Assembly (NCBI RefSeq): GCF_947367035.1 | Contig: NZ_CANBCA010000001.1 | Coordinates: 62,001-126,000, forward strand | From: an uncultured Helicobacter sp. | Lineage (GTDB): Bacteria; Campylobacterota; Campylobacteria; Campylobacterales; Helicobacteraceae | DNA: 64,000 bases | Direction: 5' to 3' | Shown here: positions 8,863 through 18,231 of the stretch, one piece after another | Numbering within the stretch: the stretch's first letter is position 1 | Layout: every line of letters starts with the position of its first letter | Program-made: the position numbers and the translations under genes | Notes under the pieces: generated by a model | The model's database searches: none | Seen by the model: the letters and a program-made list of their open reading frames with translations, nothing else | Told to the model about the DNA's origin: nothing

Positions 8863-10049
8863 TGGATTGCCTCATAGATTGGTGGGGTTCCTAGATGAGA
8901 TTTTTGTAAAGCCAACCAAACTTTTAGTGCTTGGATATGTTCTTTCGTATCGTGGCAACGAATAATACTTGCGCCATTTTTTAAGGATTCCAAATGTAGA
9001 GCTAGAGTGCCACTTAATCTTTCTTCTACGCTACAAGGTGTGATTTTATCAATCATACTTTTGCGACTTGCACCAATTAAAAGAGGGCAATCAAAGCGCA
9101 AAAAATGCCTTAAATGCTTAATAAGGGCTAAGTTATGTTCTAAAGTTTTTCCAAATCCAATACCAACATCTAAAATGATTTTTGAGATTCCACATTTATC
9201 TAAAGCATCAATCCGATTTTCAAAAAAACTTTCAATTTCTAAAAATAAGTTTTGATAGGACGGATTTTTTTGCATTTCTTTTGGATTGCCTTGCATATGC
9301 ATAATGACGCATTGACAATCATATCCGCGCACTGCTTCAAGCATTGTTTGTTTTGTGAAACCTGTAATATCATTAATCATTCCAAAGCCATATTCTAAGC
9401 ATTTGCTTGCAATACTTGGTGTATAGGTATCAATACTTAGAGTAATTTTTTCATTAATTTTCTCTTGTTTAATAAAGTGTAAAATATCTTTTAATCGTGT
9501 ATGCTCTTCTTCTGCGCTAACCCAAGCACTACCAGGTCGTGTGCTTGCTGCTCCAATGTCTATAATTTCTACTCCTTCTTCTATCATTTCTAGGATTCTT
9601 TCTTCTGCATCTTTTGTAGTTTTTCTAGAGTTATCATAGAAGCTATCAGGTGTTATATTGATAATGCCCATAATTTTTGGCTTTAAGTTATGAAATTTTA
9701 AATGCGATTCTAAATCTTGTGCAACTTTTTTTAATCCAAAAGGTTGTAACTTAAGTTTTTTTAACAATGCTTTACTCTGCGAGAGAGTTAGCATTAAGAT
9801 TCCATTATAAAATTCATTTTGGTAAAGAATTGCATCTTTTGGTAAGGCTAAGTCCGCACCCACTGCTAAAGATTCTTGTTTTAAAATGTTCGCTGCAGGG
9901 GCTTTGAGTGATTGGATAGAAAAACAAAACATTTTACTTTTATTATGCAAAATTTGGTAACCTATCTTATCGCAATGAAGATTTTTGAGTTCTACTTCGC
10001 AATTTTCTAAATATTGCACAAAAGCCATATTTATCCTTTGGTAATCCAA
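8859..10049 (-). CDS. folP: Dihydropteroate synthase
   Basis: This enzyme condenses p-aminobenzoate with dihydropterin pyrophosphate in folate synthesis and is the target of sulfonamides. The core (about residues 120-390) shows IMGIINITPDSFYDNS, DIGAASTRPGS, the INDITGF segment, MHMQGNP, and ILDVGIGFGKTLEHN. At 396 residues it is longer than the usual 270-280 because of a roughly 115-residue N-terminal extension; I recall similar long forms in this phylum. It overlaps holB upstream by 19 bases and the next gene downstream by four, so the block is tightly coupled. Confidence 0.93.
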   Translation of the reverse strand: MDYQRINMAFVQYLENCEVELKNLHCDKIGYQILHNKSKMFCFSIQSLKAPAANILKQESLAVGADLALPKDAILYQNEFYNGILMLTLSQSKALLKKLKLQPFGLKKVAQDLESHLKFHNLKPKIMGIINITPDSFYDNSRKTTKDAEERILEMIEEGVEIIDIGAASTRPGSAWVSAEEEHTRLKDILHFIKQEKINEKITLSIDTYTPSIASKCLEYGFGMINDITGFTKQTMLEAVRGYDCQCVIMHMQGNPKEMQKNPSYQNLFLEIESFFENRIDALDKCGISKIILDVGIGFGKTLEHNLALIKHLRHFLRFDCPLLIGASRKSMIDKITPCSVEERLSGTLALHLESLKNGASIIRCHDTKEHIQALKVWLALQKSHLGTPPIYEAIQ

Positions 10050-10720
10050 GCATTTTGATGAGTAAAATTTTGTTTTTTCTTACGCAAGATAAGCAATAAT
10101 AAAACCAAAAGAATATTTTGTGGCTTTTCGTGCTGTTTTTCCCACTTAAGTGCGTGTTCAAACATTGTTGTTTCGCTAGAATTAAAATGCAAACCATTTT
10201 TAAGTGCATCTAAATAGAGGCTTTGAATTTCTATTTTTGAGTTTGAATCTTTAATTTCTTTTTGCTTTTGTTTCAAAAATAAATATATATTTTCTAAACT
10301 TAAGGTGCGAATATCTAAAGCAAAATGTGGCAATTTTTGTTTTTTCGTATGATTTAAAATAGGCAAACGTGAACGAATCGTTGGCAAAAGTAGAGATTTC
10401 ATTTTTGCATATAAAATAAATATTATGCCATTTGGTGGTTCTTCTAATACTTTTAAAAGAGCATTTTGCGCATAAACATTAAAAGAGTTTGCTGCAATTA
10501 AAATAGTTTTTACTCCTTCATTTGCAATGTAGCTTTCATCAATAATAGAGCGAGAAATTTCAATTGTTAATTCTTCCGCACAAAAGAGTTTATAGTTTTG
10601 AGGATTCTGGTACTCATAATACGCATTTGCCCTATCAATCGGGTTATTTACAAGTAAAATATGACCAATTTGAGAGTGAGTTTGAAAGGTTGGGCGAGGA
10701 GTTGTATTGGAGTTTTGCAT
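10031..10720 (-). CDS. holB: DNA polymerase III delta-prime-like subunit
   Basis: The 229-residue product is a short delta-prime clamp-loader subunit, part of the machinery that loads the sliding clamp during replication. It has the AAA+ sensor-like segment IAANSFNVYAQNALLKVLEEPP, shared by delta-prime and gamma/tau proteins, and an SRLPIL segment. No Walker A is visible, as is typical of the non-ATP-binding delta-prime. Its length and its position between hobA and folP match the holB assigned in H. pylori. Its 3' end overlaps folP by 19 bases. Confidence 0.82.
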   Translation of the reverse strand: MQNSNTTPRPTFQTHSQIGHILLVNNPIDRANAYYEYQNPQNYKLFCAEELTIEISRSIIDESYIANEGVKTILIAANSFNVYAQNALLKVLEEPPNGIIFILYAKMKSLLLPTIRSRLPILNHTKKQKLPHFALDIRTLSLENIYLFLKQKQKEIKDSNSKIEIQSLYLDALKNGLHFNSSETTMFEHALKWEKQHEKPQNILLVLLLLILRKKKQNFTHQNAWITKG

Positions 10721-10732
10721 ACTAATCCTAAA

Positions 10733-11278
10733 TCACTCTAAGCTTACGCGCCCAAATATAGCAGCTTCTAAGGTTAGATTAAAAATTCTATACATTTGCA
10801 TTAAACGAATATCTATAAGGGAATCAGTGGATTGCAACGTAAAACTATTCTGTAAATGTGTATCAAATATCCATAAAAAACAATCCTCGTGATTTAGCGC
10901 AAGTTTCGCACGCATCGTATCATTATGTCCTACATACCAAAAAAAATATTTTTTAGAAAAAACATTGTCTAGATAATCATTAATCAGTGGAATTTCTGTT
11001 TCATTTTTGTGTGTTTTGTCTAATTGTGGGAAAAGTGCATTGATACTAAGTATTGGAACATAAGGACGATTATTTGTCTTATTGATAGAACTTACGACAT
11101 AATCCATAAACCATTCCCTATCGTAATCTGTGATTAAAATCATACTTTCGCCATTAAAGATTTTTTGTAACGCACGTTTGACTAATGGAATCCATTCAAA
11201 TTTACGCTCTTCAAGCCAAGTTGGGTGACTTGCGTCATAACGTAGAACCTGTAGTGTCCAACTAGATAAGTCTTGCAT
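10733..11278 (-). CDS. hobA: HobA, DnaA-binding initiation factor
   Basis: HobA is a SIS-fold-like protein restricted to Campylobacterota that binds domain I of DnaA and promotes assembly of the initiation complex at oriC. The 181-residue length equals that of the H. pylori protein. The N-terminus (SSWTLQVLRYDASHPTWLEERKFEW, residues 4 onward in pieces) and ILITDYDREWF fit my recollection of the family. The order lysC-hobA-holB-folP is that of H. pylori. It lies three bases after the lysC stop and 12 before the holB start, so it is probably co-transcribed with both. Confidence 0.9.
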   Translation of the reverse strand: MQDLSSWTLQVLRYDASHPTWLEERKFEWIPLVKRALQKIFNGESMILITDYDREWFMDYVVSSINKTNNRPYVPILSINALFPQLDKTHKNETEIPLINDYLDNVFSKKYFFWYVGHNDTMRAKLALNHEDCFLWIFDTHLQNSFTLQSTDSLIDIRLMQMYRIFNLTLEAAIFGRVSLE

Positions 11279-11281
11279 AGG

Positions 11282-12490
11282 TTATTGTCTATCTAATTCA
11301 TAAATGCTATGCAAAGTGCGAATCGCTAATTCGGCATATTTTAAGCGAATTACCATAGAAATTTTAATTTCACTTGTGCTAATCATCATAATATTAATAT
11401 TGTCTTCTGCAAGTGCTTGGAATGCTTTTGCAGCCACACCGCTATGAGATTTCATACCAACGCCCACAATGGAAACTTTTGCGATATCATTATCGTATTC
11501 AATGCTTTCTACATTGCTCTCAAAAGATTTCAAAACCCGCCTTGTATTCTCTAGTTCCACTTCTGGAATCGTGAAATCCAAATCTGTCTTACCATCACGT
11601 CCAATGGTTTGCACAATCATATCTACATTAATATTTGTTTCACTTAATGCTCCAAAAATTTCTGCTGCAATTCCGGGACGATCTTCTACATTACAAATAC
11701 TTACTCTTGCTTGGTTTTTATCTAATGCGATTCCGCTTACGATTGGGTGTTCCATAATTTCTTCTTCCTTTGTGATTAATGTCCCTTCATTATGATTAAA
11801 GGTGTTTCTTGTAACTAAATTCACATTGAGTTTTTTTGCCATTTCTACCGAACGATTCAAAAGCACTTTTGCGCCCATAGAGGCAAGTTCTAACATCTCA
11901 TCATAGCTAACTTTATCAATTTTTCTAGCTTTTGGTTCAATGCGGGGGTCAGTCGTATAAACTCCATCTACATCGGTATAAATTTCACATAAATCTGCTT
12001 GTAGTGCGCCTGCAAGTGCCACTGCGGATAAATCACTGCCTCCACGACCAAGTGTTGTAACTTCACCTTTTTGTGTAACACCTTGAAAACCTGCAACAAC
12101 GACAATATAATCTTTAGCTAACAAGTCATTTAGTCGTGTGGTATCAATAAATTCTATTCTCGCTTTAGTATGTGAATCATCAGTTATTATACCTGCACCT
12201 CTGCCACTTAGAGAGATTGCTTTATGCCCTAACTCCTCTAATGCAATCGCTAAAAGAGCACTTGTTACGCGTTCTCCGGAGCTTAAGATCATATCCGTTT
12301 CGCGCGTATTTGGCAAACGAGAAAAAAACTTTGTATAGTCTAATAATTTATCCGTCTCTCCACTCATTGCAGAAACGACTACAACTATGCCATTACCCGC
12401 TTTTTTTGCCTCAATTACACGTTTTGCGACATTTTGGATTCTTTCACAATCTCCAACGCTTGTTCCGCCGTATTTCTGCACAATTAACAT
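11282..12490 (-). CDS. lysC: Aspartate kinase
   Basis: This enzyme phosphorylates aspartate, the entry step to lysine/diaminopimelate, threonine and methionine synthesis; diaminopimelate also feeds peptidoglycan. The 402-residue product starts with VQKYGGTSVGD, shows the TLGRGGSDLSA and YTDVDGVYTTDPRI motifs of the catalytic domain, and ends in two ACT domains (about residues 265-400) where end-product control usually acts. The ATG shares one base with the rppH stop (TAATG), indicating coupled translation. The hobA gene follows after three bases. Confidence 0.95.
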   Translation of the reverse strand: MLIVQKYGGTSVGDCERIQNVAKRVIEAKKAGNGIVVVVSAMSGETDKLLDYTKFFSRLPNTRETDMILSSGERVTSALLAIALEELGHKAISLSGRGAGIITDDSHTKARIEFIDTTRLNDLLAKDYIVVVAGFQGVTQKGEVTTLGRGGSDLSAVALAGALQADLCEIYTDVDGVYTTDPRIEPKARKIDKVSYDEMLELASMGAKVLLNRSVEMAKKLNVNLVTRNTFNHNEGTLITKEEEIMEHPIVSGIALDKNQARVSICNVEDRPGIAAEIFGALSETNINVDMIVQTIGRDGKTDLDFTIPEVELENTRRVLKSFESNVESIEYDNDIAKVSIVGVGMKSHSGVAAKAFQALAEDNINIMMISTSEIKISMVIRLKYAELAIRTLHSIYELDRQ

Positions 12491-12963
12491 TACAAATAAC
12501 CCTTTCTTTTAAAATATTCTAAAACTTGTTTATAAACAGGACGTTTAAAATAGGTAATATGATTGAATAAATCCTCTATATTTACAAACTTATATGCGTC
12601 AAATTCGGGTTTTTCTGTATCAATATCAATTTTTCCTTGCTCTTGTAAGCGCACTAAAAAGTATTTTTGAATTTGTCCATCATAAGGATACATTTTTTTA
12701 ACAACTTGTGGTGGGAAATCATAGCTAATCCATTCCGGATATTCCGCAACAATATCTATTTTATTTGTGCCAATTTCTTCTTTTAATTCGCGAAATAATG
12801 CTTCTTTAGGGGTTTCAGATTTATCAATTCCTCCTTGAGGAAATTGCCAAGCATTTTTAATATCTGTTCGGCTTGCAATGAATAGTTCACAAGTTAAGGG
12901 GTATTTAGAAGAAAGGATAATAGCAGCGACATTGGGTCTGTAAGTTTTAGTTTCTTTTTTCAC
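12490..12963 (-). CDS. rppH: RNA pyrophosphohydrolase (Nudix)
   Basis: RppH removes pyrophosphate from the 5' end of mRNAs and thereby starts RNase E/J-dependent decay; Ap4A hydrolysis is also known for the family. The 157-residue protein begins [10 protein letters not shown], has WQFPQGGID, and contains a complete Nudix box from GGIDKSETP to REL-EEIG. In H. pylori the homologue adjoins lysC, as here. It is the first gene of the minus-strand block down to ung, so its upstream region (12964-13106) should hold the operon promoter. Confidence 0.93.
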   Translation of the reverse strand: MKKETKTYRPNVAAIILSSKYPLTCELFIASRTDIKNAWQFPQGGIDKSETPKEALFRELKEEIGTNKIDIVAEYPEWISYDFPPQVVKKMYPYDGQIQKYFLVRLQEQGKIDIDTEKPEFDAYKFVNIEDLFNHITYFKRPVYKQVLEYFKRKGYL

Positions 12964-13106
12964 TTGCCACTCCTTTTTAAAAATTTTTAGGAATAATAAT
13001 TTAAAAGTTTTTAAATATAGTTGATATTAAGTTCTTTTTTACTAAAATCATTAAAAATCTTTAAATTTTAGCAAAAATTACAATTTTGAGCAAAAGGTAA
13101 TATATC

Positions 13107-13817
13107 TTGCAGATACAAAAAAAAACAAATAAAATACCCTTAGAAAAGGAATCTCAAGATATACTAGGGCATAAAGAAATTAAAATTCAGACTATGCAGC
13201 AAAAACAAGAAAAAATTTTAAAAGTTGCAAGCGAATTATTTTTAAAATATGGTTATCAAAAGACAAATTTACAGATGATTATCCAACAGACAGGTGGCTC
13301 GTTTGCAACAATTTATAAATTTTTTGAAACTAAAGAGAATTTGTTTGAAAAAGTCATAGAATCTAATCAGAAGGAATTTGTGAAAACATTAAATGAAATT
13401 TTTGTTCAAAGTATTGATTCCAATCTGAATATAGAAAAATACTTTTACAATATCGGGTTATGTTTAGTTTATGAAATATTAAAAGGAAATAATATTGCTT
13501 GGATGAGATTGATGATTATAGAGGCTTATAACAATCCAAATCTTGTGAAAATTTTTAATTCTTCTGCTAACGAAATCCATTATTTTTTTACTCAAGGGAT
13601 TGAATATTATAATAATAAATACAATTTAGAGATTCAAAAGAATAAGATTGAAGAGTATTCTAGGTTATTGGTTCGATTGATTATTGAGCCTTATTTTCTG
13701 TTTCCCTTGCTAGATTCTAATTATAAACCTCCCAAAAGAGAGGAAATCAAATCTAATCTAAAAACCGCTATAAAAATTTTTATACTTTATCTTAAAAACA
13801 ATAAGGAAAACCAATGA
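13107..13817 (+). CDS. TetR family transcriptional regulator
   Basis: The DNA-binding domain is clear at about residues 35-80: ILKVASELFLKYGYQKT, then the helix-turn-helix around IIQQTGGSFATIYKFFETKE. The C-terminal ligand domain is divergent, so the effector cannot be predicted; CmeR-like efflux repressors are one possibility. The preferred start is a TTG at 13107 with AAAGG nine bases upstream; an ATG at 13194 would still leave the HTH intact. A run of nine A lies at codons 4-6 of the long form. Its stop overlaps gatC (ATGA). It is divergent from rppH, and the 143-base AT-rich gap could hold its operator. Confidence 0.85.
   Translation: MQIQKKTNKIPLEKESQDILGHKEIKIQTMQQKQEKILKVASELFLKYGYQKTNLQMIIQQTGGSFATIYKFFETKENLFEKVIESNQKEFVKTLNEIFVQSIDSNLNIEKYFYNIGLCLVYEILKGNNIAWMRLMIIEAYNNPNLVKIFNSSANEIHYFFTQGIEYYNNKYNLEIQKNKIEEYSRLLVRLIIEPYFLFPLLDSNYKPPKREEIKSNLKTAIKIFILYLKNNKENQ
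13117..13125 (+). repeat. A(9) homopolymer inside the TetR reading frame
   Basis: Nine consecutive A residues lie just after the proposed TTG start of the TetR gene. Slippage here would shift the frame of the long form, while the downstream ATG at 13194 would be unaffected. In an AT-rich genome such runs are common, so it may have no significance. Confidence 0.6.
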
Positions 13818-14104
13818 CGATTGATATTGCTTTGTTGAGCCGATTGAGCAAATTAGGTGGAATTGCATTAGAAGAAGAGAAAATAGAAGAAACAAAAAAT
13901 CATTTAAGTGAAATTGTAAATTTTGTTGAAAATATTAATAAATTGGATTTAGATGAGATTCCAGCTTCTTTTAATCCATTAGAGTTTAAATTACCTATGC
14001 GCCAAGATTGTGTAGAATCTAATCCAGAGATTGCTAGAGAGATTCTTAAAAATGCTCCCAAAGTGGAAGATAACTTTTTCATTGTGCCTAAGATTATTGA
14101 GTAA
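13814..14104 (+). CDS. gatC: Aspartyl/glutamyl-tRNA amidotransferase subunit C
   Basis: GatC is the small structural subunit of GatCAB, which converts Glu-tRNAGln and Asp-tRNAAsn to the amide forms in bacteria lacking GlnRS or AsnRS. The 96-residue product has the family layout: LLSRLSKLGGIALEEEKIE, then NFVENINKLD, and PMRQD followed by the EILKNAPK...FFIVPKIIE tail. Its ATG overlaps the TetR stop codon by four bases, an unusual pairing. It converges with the helicase gene, with only 37 bases between the stops. Confidence 0.92.
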   Translation: MTIDIALLSRLSKLGGIALEEEKIEETKNHLSEIVNFVENINKLDLDEIPASFNPLEFKLPMRQDCVESNPEIAREILKNAPKVEDNFFIVPKIIE

Positions 14105-14141
14105 AATCTCATTGCGAGACTAATGGCAAAGCAAACTTAAT

Positions 14142-16277
14142 TTATTGCTTATTGACTTTATCAAACATTGGTTTTAAGATTTTATGATATTCTTCATTCC
14201 CAAAATTGATAATGACAAGATTTTCCCTTGCTCTTGTGAAGCCTGTGTAAAGCAACTCATCAAATTCGTTTTTTGTAATTTTATCTTCTATAATAAGAAA
14301 GACTGCTTGACTTTCCCAGCCTTTGAAGGAATGAATGGTTGAGATTTTGAGCATTCCACAATTCATCCAAAAGTGAATTTTCTTATTTCTACGTATAATT
14401 TCATAGTTTGCTTTATTTACTTTATTTCTAAAACCTTGAATTTCTTTTGCATTTGTGTTTAAAAAGGATAGAAAAAAATCAAATCCTATTTTAAAATTTT
14501 CACATTTTTCACTAAGGCATTTTTCTATTTTTTCTGGATATTTGTCATAAAGTTCTGCAATAGACAATAATTGGGCAATGAAATTTTTTATTTTTATCTT
14601 TTGATTGTCTGATAATTTTGTGTTGTTAGAGTAATTATTTCTTACTAGTTCGTTTCTAGGCACATCAAGCCATTTTTCGTTATCTGAAAGTGCGCTTAAA
14701 TACATTATTTCAGTGGTTTCAAACATTGTTTTGGTATTTTCTCTTGATAGAATCCTATAATAGCAGTCAAGCTCTCTTAATAAGGGTAGAGTGTATCCAA
14801 GGATAGTAATATCATTAGGGGAAACGTTATGTATTTTGTGCAATATATTTTCGCGTATAATATCGTAAATTGTTGGGATAATGGGCATATTTAAAAAATA
14901 GGTGTATTTAGTATAACCTTCTTTCTCAAAGAGCCCCCCACTTATTTTTTCATTTACCATATTATCTAGTTCATATTTCTTGCTAAAAAGTGTTTTTTGG
15001 AATTCTAATGTCAAATCTCTAATTTTTGAATCTGAGCGGTGGCAGATTTTTAACTCTGTTGGTCTCCCTAATATATTTGTGATAATATCTTTATTTTTGA
15101 TTGGATTACCATAAATATTTTGCTTTTCATCGCCAAAGATAATATATTCTCCCTCTGGAGCGAGAAACGAATCTTTGAGAATATTCATCCAACTTCGTTT
15201 ATAATCTTGTATTTCATCAATATAAATAGCGTCATAAGGGATAATTTTGTCTTTATTTTTAGCAAATAATTGTTCATTGGAGTAGTATTTATCATAATAT
15301 TCTTCAATCTCTATTCCTTTATGTTTATGGGGTATTTCCATTTCAATTTCCATATTGTTTAATTCTGCTTTGATGAATTGATGGTAATTAATAATAGTAA
15401 AATCTGCTATTTCAAAATCCCTATGCACTTGAATTAATTTATCGCGTATAAAATTTCTAAGCGTTAAATTGTAAGTTAAGATAAGAATCTTTGGGTGTAA
15501 CTTATCCATTTTTAGTTTTTGATAAGTTTTTACTGCTCTTGCAACAAGAGTCGTTGTTTTGCCTGAACCAAAGACACCTTTTACCCTCATTTCTTTCGTT
15601 GGTTTAGAAATGATTTCTTTTTGTTTTTTATTGTATTCTATGAAATTTCCGTCATTTTGCATATGAAATGTTGGTGTTAGCACTCTTTTGAAACTGTTGT
15701 ATATTTCATCTGTAAAGTATTGCTTATTTTGAGTAATGGTAGAGCGAGTTTTGAAAAATATTTTATTAAAATTATCTTTTGTTAAGGAATCATTGCTTAA
15801 TAAATCAATATAGCGCAATGATCTGTCATTTTTTAATGGTTGCATCAGCGTATCTATTTGCTCTTTTGTCGCTTTATGAAAATATATCGCACATTTTACA
15901 ATCTTGAAATACTCTATATTTTTAATTTTTAAATTCAGTAGATTGTCAATATGTAGCTCAAAAAGATTTTCTTTATATCTATACACCTGACTAATTGGGG
16001 ATTTGACAAGCGTATTTTGGCGGAGCACACGCCATTTTTTGTTTTCATCTATGAAATAGCTTTCAAGATTCCAATCTTTTACTTCAATAATTAATGCTCC
16101 CCATTCTTTTCGTAAAATGATTATATCTGGGCGGTCGCCATTCAAATAGGGATTAAAATAAACTTCATAATGTTCATCTAAATTAACCTCAAGAAAACGA
16201 AGTAAAGCAAGTTCTCCCTCTGTAGGTTGCGCCTGAAAATGAAAAATATCAGAAATAGGAGGAAAAAATTGTGCCAT
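14142..16277 (-). CDS. NERD domain protein with UvrD/Rep-type superfamily 1 helicase
   Basis: Residues 1-130 look like a NERD domain, a nuclease-related fold; GDRPDIIIL...ALIIEVKDW supplies a D-x(n)-E-x-K core. From about residue 230 a superfamily 1 helicase follows: GVFGSGKTTTL (Walker A), IYIDEIQDYKR (motif II), IIFGDEKQNIYG (motif III), and near the C-terminus STIHSFKGWESQAVF and LLYTGFTRAREN (motifs V and VI). The 711-residue protein is thus likely an ATP-driven DNA helicase or translocase with a possible nuclease. It follows csd6 after six bases, whereas in H. pylori I recall no such gene there, so it may be an insertion. A role in DNA repair or phage defence is speculation. Confidence 0.85.
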   Translation of the reverse strand: MAQFFPPISDIFHFQAQPTEGELALLRFLEVNLDEHYEVYFNPYLNGDRPDIIILRKEWGALIIEVKDWNLESYFIDENKKWRVLRQNTLVKSPISQVYRYKENLFELHIDNLLNLKIKNIEYFKIVKCAIYFHKATKEQIDTLMQPLKNDRSLRYIDLLSNDSLTKDNFNKIFFKTRSTITQNKQYFTDEIYNSFKRVLTPTFHMQNDGNFIEYNKKQKEIISKPTKEMRVKGVFGSGKTTTLVARAVKTYQKLKMDKLHPKILILTYNLTLRNFIRDKLIQVHRDFEIADFTIINYHQFIKAELNNMEIEMEIPHKHKGIEIEEYYDKYYSNEQLFAKNKDKIIPYDAIYIDEIQDYKRSWMNILKDSFLAPEGEYIIFGDEKQNIYGNPIKNKDIITNILGRPTELKICHRSDSKIRDLTLEFQKTLFSKKYELDNMVNEKISGGLFEKEGYTKYTYFLNMPIIPTIYDIIRENILHKIHNVSPNDITILGYTLPLLRELDCYYRILSRENTKTMFETTEIMYLSALSDNEKWLDVPRNELVRNNYSNNTKLSDNQKIKIKNFIAQLLSIAELYDKYPEKIEKCLSEKCENFKIGFDFFLSFLNTNAKEIQGFRNKVNKANYEIIRRNKKIHFWMNCGMLKISTIHSFKGWESQAVFLIIEDKITKNEFDELLYTGFTRARENLVIINFGNEEYHKILKPMFDKVNKQ

Positions 16278-16283
16278 CTCTCT

Positions 16284-17258
16284 TTATTGCTCTACTAAAA
16301 TTTGCATTTTAGAATCTTTTAATTCTACATAAAGTTCTTTTTTGCCGTGGAAGCTATAACTTGGAGCTTTATAATCTTCAAAAAATGAGATTCTGAATAA
16401 ATTTTTATTTTTCTCATTAGGGTAGGGTGAAATGTTAATTTTGGAAAATATTATTTGTTTGGATTCTTTTTTTGCAAAAATACGTTGCTTATTTTGTGCA
16501 AAATCATTGTATTTCATTCCATCAAAACGAACGAAATTGGGGCTATAAAATTCTAAATATTTTTCTACATTGTTTAACTTCCAAGATTCTTTCCAAGTAT
16601 AAAGACTTGCTAAAAGTATGCTTAAATCTGCTTTACTCACTTCTTTAATAGAGTTATCATAAGTGATAAGTAAAGAATCCCTATAATTAATTGTAGAATC
16701 TACGAAAGAAAGTAAATTATTTTCAATCGCAATACAACCACGTGTGTTTAGTTCCTCGCGATTCCCATTAAGGGGCATTCCGTGAATCCAAATACCACCA
16801 CCTGTGCGTTTTTGAAGTTTGTCAAAAAGGTTTGGATAGTTGGTGCTAAAGGCAAGTGGTCCGTAATATTGGTCTAAATTTGTTAAACGTGCATTCAGTG
16901 CATAGACGCCAATAGGGGTAGTTAAATCCCCTTCTTTTTCCTTATGCCCGCCTTTAGAACCAACTAAACTTTTAGTATTTAGTTTTTCTTCCCAATGATT
17001 GTTATTGAATGTGTAGAGTTTTAAAGTGGGTGTATTTTTGCTAGCAATAAACAAATAGCTTAAATCTTCATAGTAACCAAAACGCGTATCTTGTGTTTTA
17101 AGGGATTCTTCCCAATATTCACGACTTTGCATAATTTGCTCTATTTTGCTTTCAATTGCTTTTACTCCACCTTCAGAATAGAGTTTTACCCATTCAAAAT
17201 CACTTGCTTGTGCCACCACTAGCGCCAAAAATAGTCCAAAAACTTTAAAAATTTTCAC
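16284..17258 (-). CDS. csd6: Csd6-like L,D-carboxypeptidase (YkuD fold), cell-shape determinant
   Basis: Csd6 trims peptidoglycan tetrapeptides to tripeptides in the periplasm and affects helical cell shape in H. pylori. I prefer the GTG at 17258: GGGAG lies seven bases upstream, and the protein then begins VKIFKVFGLFLALVVAQASD, a typical signal peptide, giving 324 residues. A longer frame from 17321 would overlap era and bury the signal. The YkuD-type domain shows TPIGVYAL, WIHGMPLNG and the catalytic TRGCIAI. The C-terminal 110 residues resemble an NTF2-like domain, as in Csd6. Position after era matches H. pylori. Confidence 0.88.
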   Translation of the reverse strand: MKIFKVFGLFLALVVAQASDFEWVKLYSEGGVKAIESKIEQIMQSREYWEESLKTQDTRFGYYEDLSYLFIASKNTPTLKLYTFNNNHWEEKLNTKSLVGSKGGHKEKEGDLTTPIGVYALNARLTNLDQYYGPLAFSTNYPNLFDKLQKRTGGGIWIHGMPLNGNREELNTRGCIAIENNLLSFVDSTINYRDSLLITYDNSIKEVSKADLSILLASLYTWKESWKLNNVEKYLEFYSPNFVRFDGMKYNDFAQNKQRIFAKKESKQIIFSKINISPYPNEKNKNLFRISFFEDYKAPSYSFHGKKELYVELKDSKMQILVEQ

Positions 17259-17280
17259 AAATTCTCCCACAATTTTATAA

Positions 17281-18228
17281 TTAATCTTCAAAATTATACC
17301 CCATTTTTTTAAGATTTTCACGCTCTTTACACCAGCTTGGAATCACTTTTACAAAAATTTCTAAAAAAATTTTTTGTTTTGTAAAAGATTCTAATTTCAA
17401 ACGTGCTTTTTGTCCAATGCGCTTAAGCGTTGCTCCTTCCTTACCAATTACCATACCCTTTTGACTTTCTTTATGCACGACAATGGTTGCTTTGATATAA
17501 TGAAGATGTGATTTTTCTTGATAAAATGTGATTAGCACATCACTTTCATAGGGCAACTCATCACTAAGATTTTCAAAGACAGCCTCTCTAATCATTTCTT
17601 TTGCAATTTCTTTTGTTGTGTTTGGGCTTAGGATTTCTGGGTCATAATAATAGGGATTGAAGGGCATAAGATTCGCAACGATTTCTACAACGCGCTTTAA
17701 ACTTCTCAAGTCTTTAATAGAAACAGGAATAAGGGCTTGATAATTCTTTTGATATTTTTCATAAGTTTGGATTACTCTCAAAAGTGTTTCTTTTGAGACA
17801 GAATCTATTTTGGTGAGTAATAAAATGTGTGGTTTTTTTGCGTTTTTTAAAAAATCTTCATAATAGTGAATTTTGTCTGTAACAGGAGCTAAAAACAATA
17901 AAATATCGCAATCACTCATAGCGCTCATTGCTTCTTTGAGCATATATTGATTCAGTAGTTTTTCTTGGATATGGATTCCAGGTGTATCTACAAAAATAAT
18001 TTGAGTTGTCCCCTCCATAAGAATTAAATTCATTCGTTTGCGTGTGGCGTTTGCTTTGTGAGAAACGAGTGCTAATTTTTCTCCTAAAATTGCATTTAAG
18101 AAGCTACTTTTACCAGCGTTTGGTCGTCCAAGCACTGCTACGAATCCTGCTCTTGTGGATTCTAAATTGCATTCAGATTGTTGGTTTGAGGAATTATTTT
18201 TGATTTTTTCCAATGAAATTGATTCCAA
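17281..18228 (-). CDS. era: GTPase Era
   Basis: Era is a GTPase that binds the 3' end of 16S rRNA and assists 30S assembly. The 315-residue product has GRPNAGKSS (G1), DTPG (G3), LTKID (G4) and a C-terminal KH domain around IGKEGATLKRIGQKARL. It carries about 25 extra residues before the G domain, rich in Asn, Gln and Ser. The start lies three bases after the hslU stop, and csd6 begins 22 bases after its own stop, so it belongs to the rplI-hslV-hslU-era-csd6 operon. Confidence 0.95.
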   Translation of the reverse strand: MESISLEKIKNNSSNQQSECNLESTRAGFVAVLGRPNAGKSSFLNAILGEKLALVSHKANATRKRMNLILMEGTTQIIFVDTPGIHIQEKLLNQYMLKEAMSAMSDCDILLFLAPVTDKIHYYEDFLKNAKKPHILLLTKIDSVSKETLLRVIQTYEKYQKNYQALIPVSIKDLRSLKRVVEIVANLMPFNPYYYDPEILSPNTTKEIAKEMIREAVFENLSDELPYESDVLITFYQEKSHLHYIKATIVVHKESQKGMVIGKEGATLKRIGQKARLKLESFTKQKIFLEIFVKVIPSWCKERENLKKMGYNFED

Positions 18229-18231
18229 AAT

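Noticed and set aside
14142-16277. NERD helicase as part of a named phage-defence system such as Gabija or Zorya
   Set aside because: The neighbours are gatC and csd6, no partner component is present, and the domain order does not match those systems.
16284-17321. Longer Csd6 start overlapping era
   Set aside because: The extension buries the signal peptide and overlaps era by 41 bases; the GTG at 17258 has a good GGGAG site and gives a normal exported protein.
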